Shown one piece after another: positions 23,724 through 37,535 of a DNA stretch of 64,000 nucleotides (positions within the stretch are counted from its first letter, which is position 1; each line of letters starts with the position of its first letter). Location of the stretch: contig NC_056002.1 in the NCBI RefSeq assembly GCF_018446385.1, forward strand, positions 12,596,894 to 12,660,893, read 5' to 3'. The translations under genes and the position numbers were made by a program. The notes beneath the pieces were generated by a model. The model saw only the letters and a program-made list of their open reading frames with translations, made no database searches and was not told where the DNA came from. Source of the DNA: Zingiber officinale (Eukaryota > Streptophyta > Magnoliopsida > Zingiberales > Zingiberaceae).

Positions 23724-25475
23724 ATGGCTTCCTCTCTCCTTTACTATTTGCTGCTGTTTTTTCTTCTTCTCTCCACCAACGTCAGTGGCCACCGCCACCA
23801 TTCGCATCATCGGCGAGCGCCAGTTCTCCCCGGCGATGGAGGGGATGTTTCTGCGGCCATCAACCTGGCCTGCCGCGCCTCACGCTTCCCGGATCTCTGC
23901 GAGTCCGCCCTCTCCTCTCTCTCTTCGTCCCTTCCTCCCAACCCCGCCCCTGCTGACCTCATTCTCGCCGCCCTCGCCGCTTCCTCGGACGGCACAAAGA
24001 CCGCCCGCGCCACCGCCGAGGACATCCTCGGAGCCTCTGCCTCCGACCTCAACCGCACCGCCGCCGCCCGAAACTGCCTCGAGTTTCTCTACCTCGCTGA
24101 CCACCGCGTCGGGGTCGCCTCCTCGGCTCTCTCCGCCGGCGACCTCGCCGGCGCCCGCCTCTTCACGGGCGCCGTCGCGCTTCACCAGTACGACTGCTGG
24201 TCGGCCTACAAGTACGTCAGCGACACCCAGCAGGTGGTCGACGCCATGGCTTTCCTCTCCGACCTCGCCAACGTCACCGGCAGCGCCGCCTCCATGATCG
24301 CCGCCCTGCAGCGCTACGGCGCCAACACCTCGCTGTGGGCTCCGCCGCAGACGGAGAGGGACGGGTACTGGCCGGACGTCGCGGCAGCTACGCCGCCGCC
24401 GGAGGGGTTCGGCGCGGGTGTCGCTGGGAGTTGTTTCTCGGGGAATCCGGACGCGACTGTATGCAAAGAGGGCGGCGAAGGGTGCGACTTCACGACGGTG
24501 CAGTCGGCGGTGGACGCTGCGCCGGTGAACTCCCAGCAGCGGCACGTGATCTACATAAAGGAAGGGGTGTACGAGGAAACGGTGAGGGTGCCGCTGGAGA
24601 AGCCCAACCTGGCGTTCGTGGGAGACGGCATGGGCAAGACCGTCATCACCGGCTCCCTCAACGCAGACACCCCCGGCGTCTCCACCTACAACACAGCCAC
24701 CGTCGGTGAGCAAGACGTCAAATATTTTTACAAATTCTATCGTAATGTCAAATATTTCTATCTAAATTTAAAATACCAAATCTATTCTTTATAAATTGCA
24801 GGCGTTCTTGGCGATGGCTTCATGGCGCGCTATCTGACATTCGAGAACACGGCCGGGCCGGACGCCCACCAGGCGGTGGCATTCCGGTCCGCCAGCGACC
24901 AATCGATCCTGGAATCCGTCGAGTTCCTCGGCCACCAAGACACTCTCTACGCCCACTCCCTCCGCCAGTTCTACAACACCTGCCGCATTGCCGGCACGGT
25001 CGACTTCATCTTCGGCAACTCCGCCACCGTCTTCCACGACTGCCTCCTCGTCATCCTCCCCCGGCAGCTCAACCCGGAGAAGGGGGAATCCAACACCGTG
25101 ACCGCCCACGGCCGGACTGACCCTGCGCAGCCCACCGGGTTCGTGTTTGAGCGGTGCACCGTCAACGGCAGCGAGGAGTACATGAGGCTTTACAGGTCCA
25201 AGCCGGCGGTCCACCAGGTCTACTTGGGCAGGCCGTGGAAGGAGTACTCAAGGACAGTGTTCATCAACTCGCACCTGACAGAGATCGTGAGGCCGGAGGG
25301 GTGGATGCCATGGAAGAATGACTTCGCGTTGGCAACGCTCTACTACGGGGAGTCCGGCAGCGATGGGCCAGGGGCAAATGTGGCTACGAGAGTGCCGTGG
25401 AGCAGCCAGATTCCGGCGGAGCATTTGGGAGTGTACTCTGTTGAGAACTTCATACAGGGGAATCGATGGATTTGA
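23724..25475 (+). CDS. Pectinesterase with N-terminal inhibitor domain (PMEI-PME), 2 exons, 551 aa
   Basis: Exons 23724-24705 and 24802-25475 flank a 96-bp GT/AG intron in phase 1. Residues 1-22 form a signal peptide ([13 protein letters not shown]). A His-rich linker and a PMEI domain (about 43-190) follow, with the expected paired cysteines ([19 protein letters not shown]). The pectinesterase domain is about 248-551. Its signatures are intact: [13 protein letters not shown], the QAVAFR strand, [15 protein letters not shown], the catalytic Asp in VDFIFGNSA, and the substrate Arg in [14 protein letters not shown]. The enzyme removes methyl esters from cell-wall homogalacturonan; in such proteins the pro-region blocks activity until cleavage. 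The linker ([15 protein letters not shown]) reminds me of the Arabidopsis PME51 type. Third positions are strongly GC-biased, unlike the AT-rich flanks. It looks functional. Confidence 0.95.
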
Positions 25476-25649
25476 AGCCCGCACAAGTTGCTGTTACTTG
25501 AGAATCAAAGAAAGGCGTGATTGGGGTCATAGCCAAAATCTAACAAAATAATGATACCAAGTAGATGAAAGCATGTCTTTGAGCCCCTTTCAAAATTTCA
25601 AACCAAATAAAATTGAAAAGGGCGAGGGAATGAACCATCAAGCATATGA

Positions 25650-26639
25650 TTATTCGTGAAAATAATCAAATACAGTGTGAGGGTACAACAAGGAGTTGTC
25701 CTCCTTGTAATGAAGTAGAAAATAGCATTTGATGCAGAAATAACAAGGGTTCTTTGGAGCCCACTTATCGTCGACTGTCATCTTTGTTGCGATATATATT
25801 TCACAGACTGAGCATTTCCTGTAGCGTGGTCGTAGTGTAGAAGTAAGGAGTGGGTACTCGGCCCGATTCTGAACATCTTCGGGATGGATCAGTCTCATGT
25901 CTCTGATCACTATGCTGTGCTTGCAGTTGCCCTGATCAATTCCAAGAAACTAATGAGACTGCAACTATAGAACCAGGAAGGTTATGGTATACCTGGAGCA
26001 AGTAACTCAGAATGATATTGCATGTCGATGAAAAATGCCTCTCGTAAATTCGATCATGAACAAAAATGATAACAATAAATAACAAAAACAATATAACTAA
26101 ATTGTGTAGCAGACCTCATAAACATAAAATGGAGGAAATTAAAGAGAGAGATACAATGTCCAGTTGACGTGTGATAGAAAGTCTAGCTCGTCAGGAATTT
26201 GTAGCTATTTATTTTATGGGATTCACTATTCCATTTAAAACAAAAAAAAAACTAAACTAAGATTTTCAGTTTGATTTAGTTCATATTAAGTAGAAGTCCT
26301 GTCCTGCTCTAGTTTAAGTTATGTCAAAGTCAAAATTTTTGCATTTCATCACAAGGCTAAGTGCTTGTTATGCAGTGGTTAGATAGGTAGCACAACATGC
26401 ATATTAAAAGGTGCATATCAAACAATTGGTAGTATAGAATGCAAACCAATTGGATGCATTGAACTGATTACAAGGCAAGAAACAGTTCTGTTTCAGTTGA
26501 TGCAGGGAAAAATTACCCATCTGCCAATCGACCAAATTGAAACCAAAACCAAATAGGCAAAATCAGAACTTGATAATCATGCATTGCTCCTAAAAGCTTG
26601 AGCACCAAGGAGACAGATGCAGCTGCTTGGCACAAGCAC

Positions 26640-26680
<41 letters not shown>

Positions 26681-29600
26681 TTGATCTGATCATGCAAAGA
26701 ACAATCTCTCACTATCTCACGCAAAGGAAGAAGATAGGTGAAGAGGAATCTCAACACTAACCTTCCAGCACTCTTTTCCCGATTAAATATCAAATTGGAG
26801 AAAACAAGAAAGACTCAAGTCCAAAGACAAACAAATAAATAAAACTTCAATTACACCAGTGAGCACTCATCTTAAAACCTGATTAATCTTTGCTCATTCA
26901 ACTTCAAACTAAAACGAATTTAGACTCAGTTACCGACAATAAAATAGGAAATTTGGCTTAGCTTAGACATAGCAATTACAGTATTAAATTGAGGAATAAT
27001 ATAGTTATACAAATTTTTCTATGTATTATTAACTCGATGACTTATGAAATTAATATATTTCAAATTTTGCCAGTAAATAGGTCAAGTGGGAGGAATAAAG
27101 GTGGCATTGGTCAAAAACAAAGCAGGCATGACCAATCCAACACTAGGTCAGCACTAACATTGTTATGTTTTAGCAAGAGATTGGAACAAGTAGAAAAACC
27201 AAAATGTTGAACCTCAGTATGAAATTGTGAATTTTTAGAAACAAATGAAGGGGCATGAACATCTTACATCTCAATACTAAATAGAGAAAGTTGAAGTTTT
27301 GGGTATTGATCCAATATATATAACGTCAATTAAAAATGCAATGTGGCTTGGGCACTGATACTCCTTTCCAAGACGTGGATAAAATAAAGTCCTGATAGAT
27401 GTTGAACAACTTACTATGGATATCACAATAGATGAACTAAATAGAAATAGTAAAGCAAATTCCATCGTGCATTAGGTTAGAGATAGTACATATACAGAAG
27501 TTCGGATCAACAGAATATTGAATCAATTCTTCAAAAGCATGGATTACGCGAATAAAAGATAATTATAAAACCTTTTGTGAGGAGAGTTCCATTGATGAGC
27601 TTTTGAGAAAATATTTTTTTACTAACATTATTTTAGTAAGAAGCAATGGAGAAACCCCAAGTTTTGATGCAACTACTTGAGCCTAATTAAACCTGAAAGA
27701 AAGAAAGCATTTCGCACCTGGTGGCAATAGAGATAACTAGAACCCAATCTGAATCCTCCGAGATCAGAAAATCTAGTCTTATGCATATCCACAGATCTGA
27801 AATTAGGTAAGCTTGAGACTTTCATGTCCCCTAAAAGCTTCTTTTGTTCTTTCTTCAGCCCACCAGACAAGATGTAATCCCATTTTTTAACTGCCTCGTC
27901 ATTGTTATTCTTAAGCCAATCAAATATAGGTTTGCTATAGTCAATAGAAGAAGGATCCTTCAAATCATTGCAAAAGGTATCCTGCATGAAGGCCAATCTC
28001 TATATAGTCAACTACTGTATAAAATCAGGAATAGCACAAATCAGAAATAGGGAAAGCTGTTACTTCAATAAGGAAATATCCAGAATTATCATGCACCCCT
28101 GCTGTATCCATCAATTTATTGGTCAAACAATATATGTGATTCTTCAATTCCGAAAGGGTTTGGCTCCCCAAAGCTAAAAATTCTTGGTTCTGCATGACAT
28201 TTCAGGGTTTATTAGAAGTATTCTAGTGAACCATGGAAGTCCTAAACTATATAAGCAAAGGTTTTTGAAATTGAAATTTTGTGATGAAATTATCTACTAC
28301 ATAAAAAAATGCTTTACAAAAGCATTGATCACAAGTTATTGCAACTGTCATGCCATAAAATCCACATTTCTGAAAATTATACAATTACTGTAGGGAGTGT
28401 CATCACTTCTAGTGCTAAGAACCATATAAAAGACACTCATTTTTACCTTTCTCCATTTATATTGATTGTCATATATTTCAAGGCAAAGAACCATCTCAGG
28501 AAACTGCACTGGAACATATTCTTGTGATTTGACAGATTTTACCTGTCCAAAACAATGCACAAACAAATTCAGAAAAATGCCTAAACAAAAATATGAAATT
28601 GATAATTTATTTAAGAAAAACATTTAACTAATCCATTGGCAACAATAATAGAGCCTTAATCAATGTGTTCACTGACATATTATAACTGTGCCATTGATAG
28701 TTTGAGCTTTTCTTTCATGGTTCTATTATAGGAAAAAATTATGCTTAATTTTGATCTAGGCTTATAACTGATATTAAATGGCACTAATCAGGATCATAAA
28801 CCATTCTGCAATGTTGGGTTGTTTACCATATTGACTGATTACAAGGAACAAAGGATCCTGAATGAAGATTAAGATACTCAACTTTGAAATGTACAATAAA
28901 CAATAGAACAGAGAATCACGACAGGAACAATAACCCCAATTTGACATGTTGGATTGTGTACCACAGTTTCCAAAGCAAAGAAGGATCAAAAATCAAGAGG
29001 GGCTTGGATTATGCTTTCAATTCCAACATAATAAGAAGTCCAGAATCTGCACTACCTCTAGACAATGACTGGCTAACGAAAATGACAATTGTTATATGAT
29101 CAAAAGAAAATCAAATTAATAAGTATACTTTTGCAGTCAGATGGCTGAAAATACCTCAAACTAAGAAAAGAAAATTTAAGAAAAGGTTTGTCTTTCTTTA
29201 AAAAAAGATGCAGTGCCATACATCTTACAAGCTAACACAGTAAGATAAATTGTTTGGAGCCAAACCTTTACAGGGCGGGTTATGAACCTCAAGGACTTCA
29301 TCTTCTTAAGTTTCTGTGAGGATGAAACTATTCCTTCAGAAAGCTTTGAGTTGCCACTGCATAAACAAAACTCAAGATGAAAAGAATAATGTAAAGCACA
29401 GAAAAACTTTGATGTTGTTTTTTTATCTAATCTATACTACCCTACTGTCAACCACTAGAGCTACCATCAAGTGCACAACTCACTGGCAATCCTCTGAGAG
29501 CATCCATTCCACATAAAGCGGACAATTTTAGCTTCATTCTCCTTAAACATGAAATATGGTATTAAAATGGATGTCTGTGAAGGAACAATATCATGGAATT

Positions 29601-32600
29601 TTGAATAAAGTTCATATGAAATTAAATAGCTGATGGCTTATTTTGAGTTACTTAAATATAAGGCTGACTTTTTCCAAACAATTATTACAATACTACCAGT
29701 TGTTTCCTATTGGCATTCCTTTCAGATATTACAGAAGATTTAATTTTTTTCTGCAAAACATAAAGAGTATACATGTCACTATATTGGTTAATATGTATAA
29801 GTCATCAATCATTACGACTACTTGAAGTGTCTATGCCTATTAGGCAATCTACATACATGTTGAAACACCCTGAAATCCTTCCAAGTTGCAAGTGCATTTC
29901 TTCTATAGGAGCATACTCACTGTTCATCTTCATAATTCATATACTTTCTCAACACAAAAGTATTCATGAAAAGGCAGGATGGTAATGAAAGAAATGTGCT
30001 TAACTAAACAAAGGTAGTTATTCATCCATTAAAGATCAAGGTGCTAAAATGGTGGCAAGCTTACCTAAATGAGTGCAATCTGGCTGCTAGCTTATCCTCA
30101 TCCTGCCTTTGCTTTATCTTTGCAAGTTCATCCACTTTTGTAAAAAAAATCCCCTGAGGAAAGTAGCATCCTTTTAAAGGTTCGAAGACAAATAAAATTG
30201 AAAACAAACTTAAAATATTCAAGGAAATAAATATTCTGATACCAAAAATGAATCAATCAAAATATGAAATAAACAAAATTACAAACTAGAAAAGAAACCA
30301 AATTAGATAAAGTTCTACTAAAATTATCTTACACTCTCAACAACGTAACTCCCAATTTAAAGCAACTTTAAATAACTTAACAAGATCTACCACCACCAAC
30401 AACAACGGCTATATAGATCCTTATGTGTCATTGGGCTCTATCTCTTACTGTATCATCTCTATACTTAAATAATTTTTAGCTTGTTATATTGTTGCTAACC
30501 AAGGTTTGCTTTTTGTCTTGTCATGCAACTCCACCTTTCTAGCCGGGCAGTGGAAAAATTATAGTGAGTGAAGCTAGGTGAAAGTCCTGGTGAGTGAAGC
30601 CAGGCAAGTGAAAGTCCTGATGAATGAAGTCAGACAGGTGAAAGTCCTAGTGAGTGAAGCTAGGCAGAAGAAAAATCCTGGTGAGTGAAGCCAGGTGAAA
30701 GCCCTAATGAGTAAAGCTAGGCAGTTGAAAAGACCTGGTGAGTGAAGTCATGTACGTGGAAATCCAGGTGGGTCAAGGTTCACCAGACACCTGGTGTTGT
30801 GAAGTCCAAGTAGGTCAAAGGAGTGATCGGATACTTGGCACAAGGAAATCCAAATGAATCAAGGATGACCAGACATCTAGTGGAAGAAAGTCCAAGTGGG
30901 TCAGGGAGGACCGGACACTTAGCACTAGACAGTAAGTCCAATTAAGTCAAAGGATTGACAGAATACTTGGCACAAAGGGAAAAGTCCAAGTGGGTCATAA
31001 CCGGACACTTGATGAAGAAGTCCCAACAAGTCAAGGTTGACCAGATGCTAGGCAATGAAGAGTCCCAACAAGTCACGATTGACCGAATTTTGGGTAAAGG
31101 AACCCTAGACTTCAGTTTGGAAGTTAAGGTTTGGTAATCGACTAACCTAATTGATTACCATAGCTTAATCGATTAGACCAATCGATTAAGCTATGTTTGC
31201 GAAGTCGACAGAAAGTTTGGTAATCGACTAACCTAGTCGATTATCATAGCTTAATCGACTAAGGTAATTGATTAAGCTAGAATTTCGTAATGCGAGTTTG
31301 GTAAGCGCTTACAGTTGTTGTCGCGCGAACAAAAAGCCTCCTAATCGACTAAGCTCAAAAACTAGCCGTTGTGCGGCCATTAAGAGGCGTTCGCATGCGT
31401 TGTTTCATGATCTCTCCACTCCCTCTTCTCACGATTCTCTCAAGTGATCTCGCCAGCTCTTGAAGGTTTCTTAGAGTAAAGTGTTACTGCACTTCCAAGA
31501 TCAAGAGGCGTTCCACACAAGAAGAAGAAGCTAGCTAGGGTTTTATTTGTATAAATCTTGTAAGATTTTCTTTGTATTCGCTTCTTCTTTTCTTCTTGTT
31601 GTATTGAGAGTTTGTACAAGGCTTCTCCGCCTTCGGTAGTTACCAATAAAGAGTGTTTTTCATAGTGGAGAGTATGTCGTGTGTGGATCCTTGGATTAGT
31701 CACCTCTTCTTGAGGTGGATACCAAATAAATCCTTGTGTTAGCATTGTATGTGTTGCTTCGAGTTCTATCCGCTGCATATCATCATCACGAAGCAGGCAA
31801 ACGAAGAGTGACAAGCTATTTACCCCCCTTTAGCTACAAATCGATCCTAACACCCTTTATGTTTTAGAGGTAATTTACGATCACATAAAACACCTGACTG
31901 TATTCTATATAAATCATCTTTTTCAATCCCTACATTGTTTTGCAAAAATGATCCTAAAAGTTCTCATACAACTCATCATCTCATATATTTACAATTGTAT
32001 AATTACGTCCAATATTGCTAAATTTAAATTCCATATATTTTATCTTTACTCTACTAAGCCTAAACCTTTCACTTCTAGTGTTTCTATGCAAGATTCTAGT
32101 TTAACATTTACTCCTTCACGTGTTGTATCTACCAAAACAATATCATCTATAAACAACATGTATTGCCTTGAATGTGGCAATTCATCCATGATTAGTATAA
32201 AAAGATAGAGATTTAAAATTGATCTTCGATGTAACCCTATCTTTATTGTAAATGTTTCATCTTTACTAGAAATGTTTCAATTAATTCGCCTAAAGTCTTC
32301 ATATACATATCCTTAATTAGTTCAATATATGTTACCCTAAACAAGATCTAACACTTTCACAAAATTTAATTTTAAAAAGCAAGTTTCTAAACGCATTAGT
32401 TAGATTTTTTTTAAATTGTTAGATCAGAAATAATTTGAATTGATATTCTAGTTTTCTCATGATTATTTAAGTCATCATTTAATAATAAGTTTACAATAGT
32501 AATAATATTTCTCATAATTATTTAAACCATCATTTAATAATAAGTTTATAATAGTCATAATATTTTTGTAATCATTTAAATATTATCATTTTTGTAAACT

Positions 32601-35600
32601 TCTATGGAAAGTGATTGAAAATTATAATTCTGGAACTTATTATAGTTGATGATATTAGATAACTATTGTAGTTACTTTTATTGACCATGTATTTAAATCA
32701 TTGTTAACCCTCATAATTATTCTTTGACTAAACCTATGAAGGATCATATTAAATAATTACAAGCTCCAACTAATGAGCACAACAATCTAGGATTTGAGCA
32801 AGGTTCTTCATAATATTTCTTAAGGGGTGCAAATTTTATGACTGTTTAGTATAATTCTTTCAATATGATTTTACAATTTTTTGTTGGATGATAGCATGGA
32901 ACTTATATTTATCTTATAATCGTTAATTAGTAGGTATAATTATTGAATCTGAAATTACCATGTTGCATGGTGGATCTAACATCCTATAGTTTATTATTAA
33001 TTATGTCTATCTCTATTATTGAATCTTAAAAGTTAATATAACATCATAAAAACTTTCTAACATACACTAAATATTATTAAATTCATGATCTGTTCAGATA
33101 TATAAATATCCTCAGTGGTACATCTACATGGGATCCTCTCCAACCCCCACCCAAAACATCACAACACCTCCACCACAACTCCTCTTTCAATTAGAGATGA
33201 CGGTGCTTCGCCCCAATTAAGATATGACCTACATTGCTCATAATTTAAATGGTGTCAATGGGACAAAAAATAGCTCGTACTGTCGGGCAAGGCAAGGCAA
33301 GGCAAGGCAAGTATGGAATTGAATTTTTATAATCCACCTAATCCTATATAAATTTAGTTATTGTTTATACATTTTATACTAATAATACAAACTATCTTTT
33401 AGATTTTATTGACCCAACTCTAATTCGACCCACACAAAAAGTAGGGTGAGGAAGGATAGGATAGGAAAAAAATCCTCATATATGTCCCCTTCATTTCCTA
33501 CACAGAGCAACAATGGAATTGAAAACCCTACCCTACCTGGTCCCGTTCCATTACCATTTGACACACCTCAAACTCATTGACATCTCCAATTGCCAACTGC
33601 CACCCACCCACACCTCATTTCTTGGGCGGAGGACTTTTCCTCTCACCTTCCACATAAGTCGCCAATTTTTATGGATGACACTTCAAGCCCCTTCAATAGT
33701 GATATATACATAGTAATTGAAGAAAAATGCCTTGAAACTCACACCCTTCCAGAGAAATGTTTCTCTCCAAATGAATAAATCAAGCATAAAAGACAGCATC
33801 TAATGTTTATACTAAAAGTTAAATAATCCACGAACAAAGATAGACATAATAATAACAAATTATAAGATGTTAGATTCAACAATATGCTATCAATATAGCT
33901 CAAATTCAATAATTTTACCTTAACAATTTATAAATCAGATATCAATAAATCAAGCTAGATTATCCAACAAAAAAAAAGTAAAAAAACAAAAAGAAATAGT
34001 TATATAAACATTAATAAATATGAAAACTTAGAGGTGATAGGGAAGAGCCCACCCCAAATCTTATATTGATTTGTTCTCCAAAAAAATTTCCTAGTTGTAA
34101 TTAGTTGTATTAGTTGGCAATGAGGTTACATAACCTTTTTCTAGGCAATACTACTTATCAGTGTCACTAATTTGTTGATGATAGATTTACAAATTTTAGC
34201 AGATTATATAAAGAGATTTATGTTCAACAGATGCTAGTAGGAAAGGTATAGAATTAGCTGACTTTGAACTCTGTAATGCAATTATTGTTGAGCTTTGTGC
34301 GAAAGAAAAAAGATTGTCATATGATGGATGGATTATCAAAACGAAGATATGGATCATAAGTGGTGGGCATTGTCACGTGCTAGTTTAGTGCATGATCACT
34401 TGCAGACTAATGAAGGAGATTTATAAACTTAGATGAATGAACCACAATTAATTTCAATTTAAGCATTTTGGATCAAAGTTAGGCCTAGTTAGTTAATAGT
34501 TCGCTCCACTCATTTGGCAGGATGTAACAGAAAAACTATGCCAATCGAGATTTATTCTGCGTCAAAATGGATACCTCGTCTGTTGTACACTATTATGCAC
34601 ACAACAGATTTTCACCATAAAATTGTTGATATAGAACAACCAATAGGAACAAAATTTAAAGTTGAAACTTAGTAATGGAAATTTAATGGAAATGATCAAG
34701 CACATATATCAAACTACAAAGAGAATCAATCAACAAACCTCTAGATCAGTAGCTCGAGAATCTCTATCAAAGCGCCTTCCTCTTTTTGTTCCTTTCTTCT
34801 TTTTAACCTTTTTACCCAAATCATTGGATTCATGTGCCAAAGTATCAGAATCATTTGATATTATAGAGTGATCCAAATTTATGCATTCAGATATAGAGTT
34901 TGTCAAACAAACATTTTCCTTCTCTGAGATACAACGATCTACCACTCTACAACACAAGCATAACTCAAGTAAATAACAGTATATGAAACATAATTAAAAC
35001 AGAGGAAAATTGAGTTCACATTTTCAAAGAATCAACAAAGCTCCTATAGAGTGAATAAGTTAACATTGATGCAACAAAGTTATCCCATTCAGATATGAAA
35101 CAAATTCAAGGGAAAAAAACACACTAGTTGAAGATCAATCAGGCACCAAGGATCCATCAGATGACAATCAAAGAGGGAGGTGAAGAGAAATGGACCAAAT
35201 GGTTCTCACTTCTCACTCTTATTTGAAGAAATTTGAGAATGGAGTGGATTGAGTGTCCACTAGTTTGGGTAGGAAAGTTAGGCTCTATTTAAAACTTGAA
35301 AAAGAAAATAAAAACATTCTAGGTACACCTAGCCATTTTGTTCAAACTTCAATACATAGGCCAGTCAAACAAATTAGATATTCTGGGCAAAAACTGAAGC
35401 CCAACCTTACTGGCTAGGAATGAAACGGAACTGATGCAATCCAAGTAGGATCTTGAATATTTCATCTATTAAAAAAAGAAGAAGAAAAAGGTGGGAAAAC
35501 TCATCACAGCTAGATGATGCATTGGATTTTTTAGACAACCAGATCTTATATGTATAATTTTCAAATCTCCTCAGTTGTGGATGAGAGAGGGCTAAGTAGA

Positions 35601-36497
35601 ATTTAAGTGCTACTTCTTAAAAAGGGAACTTGTCCTCTTCACTGTCTCTCTCCTTTCCCTTTCATTTCTTTTCTCTTAATTCTATATCTCTCTACCTGGT
35701 TTTTCTTTCATTTTATCAAATAATCAAGCCTAATGAAGGGGTATCATTTGGACTAAAGTCCCAAATGTAATTGCAGAATTGAATGGGTTCCGGAGGCTCC
35801 AGGATTGCAGAAGAATGATAGTGCAGTTTGTGGATTAAATCTTATTGATTTAATTGCACATGGACCAAAATAGCATGCTTCGTTTTGTGGTAAAAAAAAA
35901 TGACTTTAACCTAAACTTACATATCATCTGAGCACTCTAGGTACAGTTGTGAATCGTCAAGGCAAGCAACATCCTGCAATCACTCATAAATGACGTCAAC
36001 CTTTGTTGAAAACAATAACATTAGCTTAGCACTCAAAGAGAACCGGAAGGCGCACCTTCACATCATCCTTAAGAGCATTCTCGACCAATTCTTCCTCCGT
36101 AAGAACCTTCAGCTCATCAACCCTAACACAAGAAAGCTATGTCATCGATACCATAAAACAGTCAAACAAGAACCAAGGGTAAAGAAAAATTCAACTTCCA
36201 TCTTACGAGAGCTCATCCTCAAAATTGCATTCGCCCGTGTTAACCAACTCAGACTGCAAGCTCTGTAGATCGCAGTAATAGATCAGGGAAAAAAAAAGAA
36301 GGAACATTAAGGAGCCGGAAGCAAGAAGACCAGCCGAAACCGAGGATAACCTGGAGTTCATTGAGGACGTCGGCCTTGAAAGCAGAGACCGACATTAGCT
36401 GGCCAACAACGCCAGGAACAAAGATGGGGCCACCGCGGGCGAAAGGTAGGCGGCTGACATGATCCTGGAACTGCAATTCCTCCTCCGCCGCCTCCAT
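25650..36497 (-). CDS. SRD2-like: snRNA-activating protein complex subunit 3 (SNAPC3 / SRD2-like), 11 exons, 492 aa
   Basis: Minus-strand exons: 36497-36351, 36262-36207, 36122-36056, 35973-35921, 34946-34739, 30153-30065, 29356-29266, 28542-28447, 28189-28064, 27981-27718, 25931-25650. All junctions are GT/AG and every phase agrees (CDS 1479 nt). The C-terminal half is diagnostic: FPEMVLCLEIYD, FLALGSQTLSELKNHIYCLT, DTFCNDLKDPSSIDYS, FRLGSSYLYCHQ, GNCKHSIVIRDMRLIHPEDV. A zinc-binding region follows with CSVC, then TVDDKWAPKNPCYFCIKC and HYKEDNSLLY. SNAPc binds the upstream sequence element and drives snRNA transcription by Pol II and III; Arabidopsis SRD2 is the plant subunit. The start at 36497 is the first in-frame ATG. 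A Lys-rich stretch (KKVKKKKGTKRGRR) in exon 5 is a likely nuclear signal. Intron 5 (4585 bp) and intron 10 (1786 bp) are large; intron 5 holds mobile elements. No defect is seen. The gene is convergent with the pectinesterase, with 174 bp between stops. Confidence 0.95.
26637..26680. repeat. (CT)n(CA)n compound microsatellite in SNAPC3-like intron 10
   Basis: About 24 bases of CT repeat run straight into about 20 bases of CA repeat. It is intronic and likely polymorphic. It also creates a spurious Cys/Val and Arg/Glu repeat frame on the minus strand. Confidence 0.95.
30490..31852 (+). mobile_element. Copia-type solo LTR inserted in the LINE (left edge approximate)
   Basis: The right end, CCCCTTTAGCTACAAATCGA then TCCTAACA at 31852, is the typical 3' end of a plant Copia LTR. 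The tRNA-Met primer site that follows such LTRs is absent, so this is a solo LTR. TGTTGCTAACC at 30490 is the most likely start, but no target duplication was found to prove it. The interior holds two short tandem repeat blocks and a cluster of TAATCGATTA-like palindromes (about 31130-31350). Confidence 0.6.
30555..30760 (+). repeat. Short tandem repeats (about 35 bp) inside the Copia solo LTR
   Basis: GTGAGTGAAGCCAGG and TGAAAGTCCTGGTGAGTGAA recur about six times with changes. A second block of AAGTCCAAGTGGGTCA-type words follows to about 31080. Both lie inside the LTR and have no coding meaning. Confidence 0.7.
32455..32570. repeat. 56-bp tandem duplication in intron 5
   Basis: TCATTTAATAATAAGTTTA occurs twice about 56 bp apart, with matching flanks (CTCATRATTATTTAA before and ATAATATTT after). 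AT-rich intronic DNA. Confidence 0.7.
33284..33310. repeat. (GGCAA)5 microsatellite
   Basis: About five pure GGCAA units in SNAPC3-like intron 5. The rest of the intron from about 32340 to 34738 is AT-rich and shows no gene. Confidence 0.85.
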
Positions 36498-37535
36498 CAC
36501 GTCCGATTCCTCGTCGTCTTCAACCGGTGTACAATATCTATCTACGTACGGGCGCAGACTGGCTGGCTCAACCACCGGTTGTTTGGTGGATGAAGTGAGC
36601 AGCGTAGTGGGCAGGCCACTCCGCCACTGCTACGATGGAAAACCCCGAAGAGCGAAGGGGGCTCGCGTGCAGATGCCTCAGAGAGTCGCAGCGAAGGAAG
36701 CCACAATTACAGCCGGCGGCAAAGCGGGGTGTCTATAATTAGGGCAGCTATAGACCAGCAATTGGTGCCGAATATTATATAAAAGTAAATAATTTTTATA
36801 TATTTAATTTTATTTAAAAACAATTCTCTCGATAAAACAATAAAATTGTCCTTGCATTTAGAAACAGATATATTTAATATTCTATTACATGATAAATTGC
36901 TTTAAAAATATTTTGAATTTTAAATTATCAATTTAAGGGGTGTATTAAAATTAGATTTTTAATGATTTTTCTAAAATTTAAAAGTTTAGAGATATTGAAA
37001 TTAGACTTTTATAAACTCTTTACAAATTTAGTAGTATTCAAAATAAATTTACAAAGAGTTATAAAAATCATTTGGTATTCAAACTTACTTTTAAAGACTC
37101 CATAAAAGTTTAAAGTATCCAAAATTAAAATAGATTTCCAATAATTCTTAGAAAATTCTTTAGTATAAATTTTAATATCTTAGGTATTACCATAAAAAGT
37201 AAAAAATTGTCTTCTATTTTACCTAGAGATTTTGACATATTTTAATCGCACTAAACTCTCTCAAGACGTCTCTAGGATTTCTCCGATAAAAAAAACCTCC
37301 TCTCACGACCAAAAACTTCTCCTTCAAAGGTATGATTGTTACTATTTCAATTGTTCGTCTATAATTTTTCCCTTATTTCATAAGTACTGTTTCAATTGTT
37401 CGTCTATATATCTACAATTTTTCCTATCGCGATTGGTACCGTAAATATATCTGTCTACAGCTTCTAACACCGTCTCTAACGATTAGTATATACTTTTTTT
37501 CAACTATATGGGTCAACGTAAGTAAATATTAAATT

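Larger units (their letters stand above)
30386..32340 (-). mobile_element. Truncated plant LINE (L1-type) in SNAPC3-like intron 5, split by an LTR
   Basis: On the minus strand, about 32225-32050 reads LFILIMDELPHSRQYMLF followed by IDDIVLVDTTREGVN. This is the LINE reverse-transcriptase core in which the F-x-DD motif carries the catalytic aspartates, and the next segment (VKLESCIETLEVKGLGL) also fits. About 1.6 kb further on (30391-30408) a minus-strand TTGTTGTTGG run looks like the (TTG)n tail of such elements. Between them lies the LTR at about 30490-31852. The upstream ORF and most of the reverse transcriptase are missing and at least one in-frame stop interrupts the visible part, so it is a dead 5'-truncated copy. 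The left part (30386-30490) is assigned on the tail only. Confidence 0.6.

Noticed and set aside
23880-24713. Long minus-strand open frame (277 codons) opposite pectinesterase exon 1
   Set aside because: It is a by-product of very high GC and few stops opposite a clear PMEI-PME coding exon; its sequence has no domain.
26590-26793. Small frame with Cys/Val and Arg/Glu repeats
   Set aside because: Translation of a CT/CA microsatellite inside an intron.
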